A stretch of 64,000 nt of DNA from an uncultured Pseudomonadota bacterium. GTDB taxonomy: Bacteria > Pseudomonadota > Gammaproteobacteria > Steroidobacterales > Woeseiaceae. The notes under the pieces were generated by a model. That model searched no databases. It was given only the letters and a program-made list of their open reading frames with translations, and was not told the origin of the DNA. A program made the position numbers and the translations under genes. Where the stretch lies: contig CAJXJW010000004.1 in the NCBI GenBank assembly GCA_913055625.1, positions 234,153-298,152 on the forward strand, in the 5' to 3' direction. Within the stretch, counting starts at the first letter, position 1. Every line of letters begins with the position of its first letter. Below, in pieces: positions 27,208-37,507 of this stretch.

Positions 27208-28824
27208 TTACTTTTGCGGCCGCAGATACTTACTCGGATGTTCATCTAGAACGTTTGGCGCCCACCCCGCCACAGTATCCCGAACTAGATGTTTGCTGAC
27301 GTAAAAATAGAGTGGAATTACGGGCTGGTCAGCCAACAAGATTTGCTCAGCCTTTGCCAAGAAGGTTGCTCGTTCAGAGACATCCGTTTCAGTTCTTGCG
27401 ATCTGAATCAGCTCATCGAATGCACTGTTCTTGTACTTCGTATAGTTCGATGAACTGTGGCTCTCGAATACCTCGAGAAAATTCTCTGCGTCGTTGTAGT
27501 CTCCAGTCCAACTAAGACGAAAAACTTGGATACTCTTGTCATCCTGAATTTGGCTTAGCAAGACTCGATAGTCTAGGCTTACGATGTCAACTTCTATGCC
27601 AAGTACGTCATACCACATAGACTGAATCGCAATCGCAATTCGCTTTTGAACGTCTGAGTTATTGTAGTGAAGTGTAAGCCGCTCTTCATTGGCTAGAAAT
27701 CGGGATGCGTACTTGCTTGCTTTGAGCAGTGATCTTGCTCGATCGTACTTCGCCGCGACATTCGTCTCATGTTCATCCCGAAGGGAGTAATCGAACCCGT
27801 TTACACCTGGCGGAACCCAGCCTACCGCGGGTAACTCTCCACGTCCCAACAGCTTTGTGACAATTACATCTCTGTCGATAGCAAGACTTAGAGCTTGCCG
27901 CAACTCCAAATCATCACCTATTGACGGGTGATCTAGGTTAAAACCGAAATAGAAGACCCCTAAATATGGTGACACTCGAAGTTCCGATGGGTGTTCCTCC
28001 CGCACTTTGTCAAAGATACTGGCGGGTACATTGCCCGTAACGTCCAGTTCCCCTGCTCTGTATCTGCTGTACTCGGCGGACTCCTCTACAATATGGTAGT
28101 TGACCACGTCGTAGCTTGTGTTTCGGCTATCCCAGTAGTGGTCGCTTTTTTCCAGCCTAATTAAAGAATTGTCGTCCCAATTTGCTAGAACGTACGGGCC
28201 GTTCGAGACCCGCAGCTCATCCGAGGATGCCTCATGGTCGCGGATTGGAAACGTGGCGGGATGCGTAAGCTTCTGAAGGAACGTAGCCGATGGGTTTTTC
28301 AATCGAACCTGTAGTGTGTATTGATCCAGCGCCACGATAGCCAATTCGTTCGCGGCAGCTCGCCCTTCAAGAATCTCATCGTAATTTCTTATGTCGGAGA
28401 TAACGGAAGAGTTTCGCGCCGGCCGATCGGGATCCGCAAGTCGCTGGAATGCTGCTACAAAGTCAGCTGCTGACACGGGATGGCCGTCGGACCAGCGGGC
28501 GCTTTCTCTTATTCTGAACGTGTATTCCCGACCATCATCACCAATGATCCAGCTTTCCGCCGTCCCAGGTACAACCTCGCCATCTGCCGATATGGCAACC
28601 AGCCCTTCGCCCAGATCCCGCAAGACAGCTCGAGACTGGTTCGAGCTAAACATTCTCGGGTCGAGCGACTCGGGCGCACCGTTGATTCCTCTATTGAGTA
28701 TCGATTGCCCGGCGCCACGTTCGGCGTCACAGCCGACCACGAGCCATCCAATACAGATAGCAAGCGAACCCAAGACGAGGTAGGACGTCAGACGCCGCGA
28801 GTTTTTCACCGATCTTTTAGTCAT
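27208..28824 (-). CDS. Solitary OppA-like peptide-binding lipoprotein (SBP family 5)
   Basis: The 538-residue protein has a lipoprotein signal with a lipobox ending at Cys32 (LVVGC) and a full-length family 5 solute-binding domain. Typical segments are ESLDPRMFSSN near residue 53, ARWSDGHPVSAADFVAAFQRL near residue 110, and LRQALSLAIDRD in the second half. The family binds oligopeptides or similar ligands for ABC import or for sensing. No permease or ATPase genes are next to it; instead it lies between two DUF6502-like genes. The gene is AT-rich relative to the chromosome. A TACAAT box at 28833-28838 on the minus strand lies only nine bases before the start codon, which would give an almost leaderless mRNA. 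Confidence 0.9.
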   Translation of the reverse strand: MTKRSVKNSRRLTSYLVLGSLAICIGWLVVGCDAERGAGQSILNRGINGAPESLDPRMFSSNQSRAVLRDLGEGLVAISADGEVVPGTAESWIIGDDGREYTFRIRESARWSDGHPVSAADFVAAFQRLADPDRPARNSSVISDIRNYDEILEGRAAANELAIVALDQYTLQVRLKNPSATFLQKLTHPATFPIRDHEASSDELRVSNGPYVLANWDDNSLIRLEKSDHYWDSRNTSYDVVNYHIVEESAEYSRYRAGELDVTGNVPASIFDKVREEHPSELRVSPYLGVFYFGFNLDHPSIGDDLELRQALSLAIDRDVIVTKLLGRGELPAVGWVPPGVNGFDYSLRDEHETNVAAKYDRARSLLKASKYASRFLANEERLTLHYNNSDVQKRIAIAIQSMWYDVLGIEVDIVSLDYRVLLSQIQDDKSIQVFRLSWTGDYNDAENFLEVFESHSSSNYTKYKNSAFDELIQIARTETDVSERATFLAKAEQILLADQPVIPLYFYVSKHLVRDTVAGWAPNVLDEHPSKYLRPQK

Positions 28825-29069
28825 CGGTTCTTATTGTAGCTCTAGCGCATCGCAGAATCTAAAGACCTACCCCATCAGTCGCGCAACAGGCTTGATTCTC
28901 AAACCTGAATACTGGGGCGGGACTTGCACCGGTTGGGCAGACTAGCCGCAACGACAATCAGTACGGGCCGATTATTTCAGCTCGGCTACGACCGTAGGCA
29001 TCTCTTGTTCGAAGAACTAACCTGTTCGCTGGCACTGGTGCGTAGGAGCCGGCACAAGAATGAATATGC

Positions 29070-29912
29070 TTACGACTCCCAAACACCGGCCATTCTTTCA
29101 TCCCGTTCTTCAAAAAAGTACAACCCTACGGCGACAACCCCGACTTCGGTTTCCTTCTTTGACTCTTTGGCTAGCTTCTCATAGCCCATGAAAAGGTCAT
29201 CGAACGAATTTGCGAGCTCAGAAAGCCTATCCTGACTAATTCTCTTGATCTTTGGCATGTCGGACTTTCTTATCTCTCCGGTATAGGCTGTAAGTTGAGC
29301 CCAATTTGTCTCGTTCTTGTCGGGATTAGTGTTGTGCGCAATGTTGGACAATAACGCGTATGCGCTGTGCTTCAGTGCCATTACAAGGTATTCGTGCTCG
29401 ATCTTGGGGTGGACTTCCCGCCTCAGCACAGTGAGATTGCCATCGGCGTCTTCCTCTATGGCGTGAACACGCTTGAGTTCGGTCCTCATCGCGCCAGGCG
29501 GAATGTCACCCCCAAATCGCTTCACGAGTTCCGAGAACGAATTTGACTCACCAGCAAACGGAAGAGTTGCTGGCCTGCCTTCGTTGTCCAGAAAATCCTC
29601 TTCGGAATACCAACGGTGAAGAATCGTTGCCAATGGCGTCGTGCGCACGACGAGCGAATGGTGTCCCAAGTCATTCTTATCGCGAAGACGACGTACTTCT
29701 TTTCGTGTCAACCCTGTCATAACGGCAACACGCGAAATATTCGTCGGCCGTCCTCTGATACCGTACTCGGACGACGCTACGTCTACGAATGCGGATTTGG
29801 CGACCTCGGCGAACTCGCGAAAACCGATGCCGTAGCGAAGGAGGATTTTGGCGATGGGTCGGAGGACCACGAAGAACGCATCAAGAATTTGTTTTTGTAT
29901 CGTGTCTTGCAT
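29070..29912 (-). CDS. DUF6502-like protein with helix-turn-helix segment (copy B)
   Basis: This 280-residue protein is a paralogue of the product of 25974-26843. Shared blocks are LRPIAKILLRYGIGFREFAE, the HTH-like NISRVAVMTGLTRKEVRRLRD (about residues 58-78), and FSELVKRFGGDIPPGAM. Overall identity is low outside these blocks. It lacks a signal peptide or membrane helix. It is 245 bp upstream of the OppA-like gene on the same strand. The TATATT box overlapping the palindrome at 29919-29930 would start transcription within a few bases of the ATG. A DNA-binding role is inferred from the HTH, not shown. Confidence 0.75.
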   Translation of the reverse strand: MQDTIQKQILDAFFVVLRPIAKILLRYGIGFREFAEVAKSAFVDVASSEYGIRGRPTNISRVAVMTGLTRKEVRRLRDKNDLGHHSLVVRTTPLATILHRWYSEEDFLDNEGRPATLPFAGESNSFSELVKRFGGDIPPGAMRTELKRVHAIEEDADGNLTVLRREVHPKIEHEYLVMALKHSAYALLSNIAHNTNPDKNETNWAQLTAYTGEIRKSDMPKIKRISQDRLSELANSFDDLFMGYEKLAKESKKETEVGVVAVGLYFFEERDERMAGVWES

Positions 29913-29918
29913 GCGCGG

Positions 29919-29930
29919 TGAATATATTCA
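29919..29930 (-). promoter_or_regulatory. Palindrome and -10-like box before DUF6502-like copy B
   Basis: TGAATATATTCA is a perfect 12-bp palindrome six bases upstream of the start codon. On the minus strand it includes TATATT, a 5 of 6 match to the -10 consensus. It could be an autoregulatory operator over the promoter. Short AT-rich palindromes also occur by chance. Confidence 0.35.
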
Positions 29931-30092
29931 TGTCCTCTGCAATTCGCTAGCAAAATGGGGAACATGGGAAAAATTGCCCAAGACTGTCGAGAAGGCACGA
30001 AACTTGTCTAGAAGAATTTACGGGGAAAACGGGCAGAAAAATGATTGCACCAGGAAGGCGCACGAATCAGAGGGGATTTTTCTTCTTTTATT

Positions 30093-32144
<2,052 letters not shown>

Positions 32145-32867
32145 TCAGGCGACCTTGTGTCGATGCTGGTACTGCACCACTTCTTCGCGCATGTAGCGCT
32201 CACGCTGGATACTGAGCGTACTGCCGGACTCGTCCAGCAGCTCGCCGTCCAGCGACTGTGCCAGGGTCCGGGCCGCTGCCATCAGCATGTCGAACGCCTC
32301 GACGCTGTCGATCGGTCCCGGCAGAACCGCAAACAGGCTGATCCCGGGAATCTGCTGGTCCTTGATATTCGCGAGATCGAAACTGCCCGGTTCCACGAGG
32401 CTAGCGGCGCTGAAAATCGCCTTGTCCTCGTTGGCACCGTCGAAGCGATGAAAGATGCCGAACTTGCCGTGGCGCATGCCGATACCGCGCAGGTTCAGGA
32501 TCAGCGCGTCGCCGGCAAACGCCGATCCGCCGCGCGCGATGATGCGCAAAGTGACAATTTTCTGCGGTGCCGCCGGGGCGGCTTCGTGCTCTTCCGCGAC
32601 GACGTCGTCGTCCGGTTCTTCGTCGGCGTCGGCGCCGATCGTCTCGTCGTCGCCGCCGTCGTCGTCCGCGTCATCCGCATCCCGAATCACCGGCACCAAC
32701 GGCTCGAGAAACTCCGGTTCGTCGTCGGCGCCGTCCGCGTCGAGCGTCGGCTCGAGACGTTCACGATTGTCCACGGCCTCGGCCTTCGATGCGCGCCGGC
32801 TGTATAGATAGACGCCACCGATAACCAGCAATCCCAGCGCAAGCAGCAACCAGCGCATACCGTCCAT
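32145..32867 (-). CDS. zipA: Cell division protein ZipA
   Basis: ZipA tethers FtsZ to the inner membrane. The 240-residue product has an N-terminal membrane anchor (about residues 4-22), a linker, and a C-terminal ZipA domain (about residues 100-235) that binds the FtsZ tail. The linker is unusual: short and strongly acidic, with many Asp and Glu, instead of the long Pro/Gln-rich type in E. coli. GAGGA upstream supports the start. It lies between smc and ligA. Confidence 0.93.
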   Translation of the reverse strand: MDGMRWLLLALGLLVIGGVYLYSRRASKAEAVDNRERLEPTLDADGADDEPEFLEPLVPVIRDADDADDDGGDDETIGADADEEPDDDVVAEEHEAAPAAPQKIVTLRIIARGGSAFAGDALILNLRGIGMRHGKFGIFHRFDGANEDKAIFSAASLVEPGSFDLANIKDQQIPGISLFAVLPGPIDSVEAFDMLMAAARTLAQSLDGELLDESGSTLSIQRERYMREEVVQYQHRHKVA

Positions 32868-32893
32868 CGCCGTCCTCTATCCGGCCGCCATTC

Positions 32894-35800
32894 TCAGCTT
32901 GCCGCCATCTTCACGGCTTCGTCGAGATCGACCGAGACGAGGCGGGACACGCCGGGTTCCTGCATCGTCACGCCGGAGAGCTGACGCGCGAGCTCCATGG
33001 TCACCTTGTTATGCGTGATGAACACGAACTGTACCCGGTCGGACATCTCGCGAACGATGTCGCAGAAGCGGCCGACGTTGGCGTCATCGAGCGGTGCGTC
33101 CACCTCGTCCAGCATGCAGAACGGGGCGGGGTTCAGCTCGAAAATTGCGAACACCAGGGCAACCGCGGTCAGCGCCTTCTCGCCGCCGGACAGCAGGTGA
33201 ATCGTGCTGTTGCGCTTGCCCGGCGGGCGCGCCATCAGCGTGACTCCCGCGGCCAGCAGGTCGTCGCCGGTCAGCTCCATGTAGGCGTGACCGCCGCCGA
33301 ACAGCTGCGGGAACAGGCGCTGGAACCCGGCGTTAACGTTGTCGTAGGTCTCACGGAAGCGGGTACGCGTTTCCTTGTCGATCTTGCGAATCGCGCCTTC
33401 GAGTGTCGACAGCGCACTCGTGAGATCGGCGAGCTGCGCGTCGAGGTACTCCTTCCGCTCCGACTGGTCCTTGAATTCGTCGATCGCGGCGAGGTTGATC
33501 GGCCCCAGGCGCTCGATCTTCCGGCGCACGTCCTCGAGCCGCGCATCCCAGGACTCGATGGACGCGTCTTCGGCCATCTCTTCCAGGAGCGTGGACAGCT
33601 CGTAGCCGGACTGCGCCATCTGCTCGTCGAGGCCTTCCCGACGAACCCGCAGTTCCTGCACGGCCATTTCCGCCTCGCCGACGCGGGTGCGCGCTTCGTC
33701 GACCTGCTGGTCGAACTGCATGCGCTGCTGGTCGAGTTCGCGCAGCCGGGCGTCGATCTCCTCGGCGCGCTTGCGTGCGGTGCCGAGGTCCTCTTCGACG
33801 CGCACACGGTGTGCAAGTTGTTCCTCGAGCCGCTCGCGATTCTCCGACAGCGGCGCCTCGCTGGATTCGAGTTGCTGGCGAATCTCCTGCTCGCGCGAAC
33901 GGAACTGCTCGAGCTGCCGTTGCATGCGCTGCAGGTTCTGCGCCGCCGACTCCTTGCTGGAACGCCGGCTCTCGAACTGGATCGCGATGCTCTGGACGGC
34001 CAGCCTGTCCTGCTCCGACTGCGCCCGGACGCGCGCAAGGTCGTTGCGCAGCTCATCGCGCCGTGCCTCCAGCGCTGTGCGTTCCTCCTCGAGCGCTTGC
34101 AGTGTTTCCACGGCCTGTGCGTGCCGTTGCTTCGATACGCGAAGCTGCTCGGCCGCCGCAATGCGCTCGTTATCGAGCTCCTTGCCTTCCTCGACGATCG
34201 CTTCCTGCCGCGCCGCCGCCTGTTCCATCTTGTAGCGCGCGGAATCGAGCTGCGCCCGGACATCGGAATACTCCGCCAGGAGCGCCGCGGCATCCTTTTG
34301 CACCGACTCTCGGCGTTCTTCCAGTTGCGTCAGCCGCGTCCTGCCGTCCTGCTGCAGTTTGCGGGCGCTGTCGAAGCGCGCCTGCAGCTCGCGGATGTCG
34401 TTCTTCAGGCGCCGCATATCATGTTCGCGGGCCAGGATACCCGCCTTGGCGTCCTGGTCGCGCGCGACACGCAGCCAGTCCTTGCCGAACCAGATGCCAT
34501 CGCCGGTAATGACCGATTCGCCATCCTCCAGCAACTCACGAATCGACAGCGCGCCGTTCAGCGTTTCCGCGGTGCGGACTTTCGCGAGCTGTCCCCGCAC
34601 CGCGTCCGGCGCACCGCGCACCATCGCCGCCAGGGTCCTGGCCGGCGGCGCTGCGTCGGCATTCGTGTCGCCCTGGACGACCGTCACGCGACCGGCACGG
34701 AGACGGGCTATGCTTTCCGTGACCGGCTCGATGTCGTCGACACAGACAGCCTGCAGGTATTCGCCGAGCACGGTTTCGACGGCCTTTTCCCAGCCTTCCG
34801 TCACGTCGATGCACTGCGCGACGCGCTGGTGGTTTTCGAGGCCCTCATTGTCGAGCCACTTCTGAATACCCTCTTCGCCTTCACCGAGCGCCGCTTTCTG
34901 CAGCGCCTCGAGCGAAGCGAACCTTCCCTGTGCCGCGTGCAGCAGCGTGCGCCGCTCCTCGACGAGGCGGGTCAGCTTCTGGTCCTGTTCCCGTAGCTTG
35001 CGAACCTTGTCCGACACGTCAGCAAGGTGCCGGTCGAACTCGTCGCGCGCCTGGCGCTTTCGCAGCTCTTCGTTCGTCAATTCCTCGAACGATTGCTTGA
35101 GCGTCTCCCCGCCGGTATCCGACTGGGCTTCGTCGAGCTTGCGCCGCCGCTCGGCAATACTCTCGAGGCGCGATTCGATCTGCTCTGCGCGGGTCTGCTC
35201 GACGTTGCGGGACTGCAGCGTCTCGTTCTGGCGGCGCGTGTGTTCCTCCCACTGCTCCTGCCATTCCGCGAGCGCTGCTTCCGCTTTCTCCAGCGAGGCG
35301 GACGAGGACGACTCCTGGGCCCGCGCCTGTTCGAGACCCGGGGAGAGTTCACTCAACGTCATCTCGAGTTGTTCGATCTCGTCGCGATCCTTGTCGATGT
35401 GCTCGACGATCTCACTGGCGCCGAGGACCGCCTGCTCGAGGTCTTTCTTCTGCCGCTCGCGCAGTTCGCGTGCGTGCTCGATAGACTGTTCGAGGCGAGC
35501 AATTTCGCTGCCGACACGGTAGTAGCGCCCCTGCACCTCGTTGAACTCGTCGCTGCGCTCCGTCTGCTGGACGCGCGCATCCTCGATCGCGGACTCCGTC
35601 CGGCGCTGTTCCGCGACCGCCGCCTCGAGTCGCGTCTTGCGCTCGGACAGGGTTGCGTTGGCCGCCCTGGATTTCTCGTCCAGGCTGCGTGTCTTCAGCG
35701 CGAGCAACTCGGCAGCCGTGCGCCGCTCTTCACTCTTCAGCCGGCCGTAGCGTTCCGCCGTCTTCGCCTGCCGATCCAGGTGCCGAATCTGCTTCTCGAC

Positions 35801-36400
35801 TTCCTCCAGCACATCCTGCAGGCGCTCGAGGTTTTCCTTCGTGTGCTTGATGCGATTCGATGTCTCGCGGCGGCGTTCCTTGTACTTCGAAATACCGGCC
35901 GCTTCCTCGATGAACATCCGGACCTCTTCCGGCTTCGCCTCGATCAGCCGCGAGATCATGCCCTGTTCGATGATCGAGTAGCTGCGAGGGCCGAGACCAG
36001 TGCCCAGGAAGACCCCCTGGATGTCCTTACGCCGGCAGCGGGTGCCATTCAGGTAGTAGCTGGAGATTCCATCCCGCGTGACTTCGCGCCGGATCGAGAT
36101 TTCCGTGTACTTGGCGTACTGGCCCTCGAGCGTCGTCTCGCTGTTGTCGAACAGGAGTTCGACGGACGCGGCACCCACGGGCTTGCGGACGCTGGACCCG
36201 TTGAAGATCACGTCCGTGATGGAGTCGCCGCGCAGGCGGCTCGCCGAGCTCTCGCCCATGACCCAGCGAACGGCATCGATGACGTTCGACTTTCCGCAGC
36301 CGTTCGGGCCGACGACGCCGACGAGATTGCTGGGGAAGGTGATGTTGGTGGGGTCTACAAAGGATTTGAAGCCAGCGAGCTTGATTTTGCTGAGTCGCAT
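32894..36400 (-). CDS. smc: Chromosome segregation protein SMC
   Basis: SMC is the ATPase of the bacterial condensin. The 1168-residue protein has Walker A GPNGCGKSN near residue 32, two long coiled-coil arms, a hinge near residues 520-630, the ABC signature LLSGGEKALTAVAL, and Walker B with CMLDEVDAPLDD near the C-terminus. It completes the SMC-ScpAB set with the genes at 19488-21306. It starts the minus-strand smc-zipA-ligA unit and is divergent from the DksA-like gene. Confidence 0.97.
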   Translation of the reverse strand: MRLSKIKLAGFKSFVDPTNITFPSNLVGVVGPNGCGKSNVIDAVRWVMGESSASRLRGDSITDVIFNGSSVRKPVGAASVELLFDNSETTLEGQYAKYTEISIRREVTRDGISSYYLNGTRCRRKDIQGVFLGTGLGPRSYSIIEQGMISRLIEAKPEEVRMFIEEAAGISKYKERRRETSNRIKHTKENLERLQDVLEEVEKQIRHLDRQAKTAERYGRLKSEERRTAAELLALKTRSLDEKSRAANATLSERKTRLEAAVAEQRRTESAIEDARVQQTERSDEFNEVQGRYYRVGSEIARLEQSIEHARELRERQKKDLEQAVLGASEIVEHIDKDRDEIEQLEMTLSELSPGLEQARAQESSSSASLEKAEAALAEWQEQWEEHTRRQNETLQSRNVEQTRAEQIESRLESIAERRRKLDEAQSDTGGETLKQSFEELTNEELRKRQARDEFDRHLADVSDKVRKLREQDQKLTRLVEERRTLLHAAQGRFASLEALQKAALGEGEEGIQKWLDNEGLENHQRVAQCIDVTEGWEKAVETVLGEYLQAVCVDDIEPVTESIARLRAGRVTVVQGDTNADAAPPARTLAAMVRGAPDAVRGQLAKVRTAETLNGALSIRELLEDGESVITGDGIWFGKDWLRVARDQDAKAGILAREHDMRRLKNDIRELQARFDSARKLQQDGRTRLTQLEERRESVQKDAAALLAEYSDVRAQLDSARYKMEQAAARQEAIVEEGKELDNERIAAAEQLRVSKQRHAQAVETLQALEEERTALEARRDELRNDLARVRAQSEQDRLAVQSIAIQFESRRSSKESAAQNLQRMQRQLEQFRSREQEIRQQLESSEAPLSENRERLEEQLAHRVRVEEDLGTARKRAEEIDARLRELDQQRMQFDQQVDEARTRVGEAEMAVQELRVRREGLDEQMAQSGYELSTLLEEMAEDASIESWDARLEDVRRKIERLGPINLAAIDEFKDQSERKEYLDAQLADLTSALSTLEGAIRKIDKETRTRFRETYDNVNAGFQRLFPQLFGGGHAYMELTGDDLLAAGVTLMARPPGKRNSTIHLLSGGEKALTAVALVFAIFELNPAPFCMLDEVDAPLDDANVGRFCDIVREMSDRVQFVFITHNKVTMELARQLSGVTMQEPGVSRLVSVDLDEAVKMAAS

Positions 36401-36550
36401 TGGATAAAGGTGGTTGCCAGAGGTGCCCGAGTGAAGCGGCTAGTGTAATGGAATCGGCCCGATAAAACGATTGTCGCCGACCTCCGACACGGCAGTCTCC
36501 GACCGTCCGCAATCGGCCAAAATCGGGCTTCCCTGCGCCGCCCGGGCATG

Positions 36551-36556
36551 TATAAT
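36551..36556 (+). promoter_or_regulatory. -10 box of the DksA-like gene
   Basis: A perfect TATAAT lies 34 bases before the start codon, placing transcription start near 36563. The -35 region (CTTCCC) is poor, so an activator or an extended element may be needed. Confidence 0.5.
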
Positions 36557-36589
36557 CCCCGCCTTTTCTCGGTCCGGCAGGAGTATGAG

Positions 36590-37483
36590 ATGCCCGCAAA
36601 GAAGACCGCGAGCAAGAAGCGCAAGAAGGCCACGGCCTCCCGGAAGAAAGCTGTCAGCAAGAAGGCGACGGCCCGTAAGTCCGCGTCGAAAAAGCGCAAA
36701 GTGACCAAGAAAAAGACGAGCACTTCCAGCCGGAAGAAAGCCGCCTCCAAGAAGAAGACCACTGCGAAGAAGTCGACGAAGAAGAAGTCGGCGAAGAAGA
36801 AGGTCGCCGCCAAGAAGGCGCCAGCCAGGAAAAAGGTTTCCAGGAAGAAGCCCGTGACCAAGAAGGCCAGCAAGAAGAAAGCAACCGTGCGGAAGACGGC
36901 CTCCAAGAAGAAGGTGGCCCGCAAGCCCGCGGCAAGGAAGCACGCCCGGACGACCGCAGCCAGCCGCTCGGCCAGCAAGAAGCGGGTGCCGGCGAAGAAT
37001 CTCGGCATGCGTCGAGGCGGCGGCCAGCCGTCTCGCGGCAGCGTGCTCACCGGCCCGATTCACGGCATCGAGCCGTACAAGCCGAAGCGCGGTGAGGAGT
37101 ACATGAGTCCGGAGCAGCTCGAGCACTTCCGGCAGATACTCACGTCCTGGAAGCGCGAGCTGATGTTCGAGGTCGATCGCACCGTGCACCACATGCAGGA
37201 CGAAGCCGCGAACTTCCCGGACCCGAACGATCGGGCCACGCAGGAATCCGAGTTCGGCCTCGAGCTGCGCACGCGCGACCGTGAGCGCAAGCTGCTGCGC
37301 AAGATCGACTCCGCACTGTCCCGCATCGACGACGGCAGCTACGGCTGGTGCGAGGAAACCGGCGAGGAGATCGGCCTGAAGCGCCTCGAAGCACGCCCCG
37401 TGGCGACGTTGTGCCTCGAGGCACAGGAACGCCGCGAGCTGGCCGAACGCCAGTTCCGCGACCGGGACGATCAGTACCGGTAG
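36590..37483 (+). CDS. DksA-like RNA polymerase regulator with long lysine-rich N-terminal tail
   Basis: The 297-residue product begins at the ATG at 36590, with GGCAGGAG upstream. Residues 1-136 are a histone-H1-like tail made almost entirely of Lys, Ala, Ser, Arg and Thr. Residues from about 160 form a DksA domain. The coiled-coil tip keeps the functional Asp-Asp-Ala set in FPDPNDRATQ. The zinc finger is altered: Cys254 and Cys275 remain but their partners are Thr257 and Ala278, as in the zinc-independent DksA2 type known from Pseudomonas. DksA acts with ppGpp on RNA polymerase. The basic tail should add nonspecific DNA or RNA binding. gluQ follows, the usual dksA context. Confidence 0.9.
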   Translation: MPAKKTASKKRKKATASRKKAVSKKATARKSASKKRKVTKKKTSTSSRKKAASKKKTTAKKSTKKKSAKKKVAAKKAPARKKVSRKKPVTKKASKKKATVRKTASKKKVARKPAARKHARTTAASRSASKKRVPAKNLGMRRGGGQPSRGSVLTGPIHGIEPYKPKRGEEYMSPEQLEHFRQILTSWKRELMFEVDRTVHHMQDEAANFPDPNDRATQESEFGLELRTRDRERKLLRKIDSALSRIDDGSYGWCEETGEEIGLKRLEARPVATLCLEAQERRELAERQFRDRDDQYR

Positions 37484-37507
37484 GCCTGCGCCGCCGGCTC
37501 ACACGTG

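Noticed and set aside
27018..27299. A 93-codon plus-strand frame in the AT-rich segment
   Set aside because: It overlaps the end of the OppA-like gene, has no ribosome site or recognisable domain, and its composition is random-like.
24143..30092. Integrated mobile element or prophage
   Set aside because: Base composition differs, but no integrase, transposase, tRNA boundary or flanking direct repeat was seen. Transfer remains possible but is not supported further.
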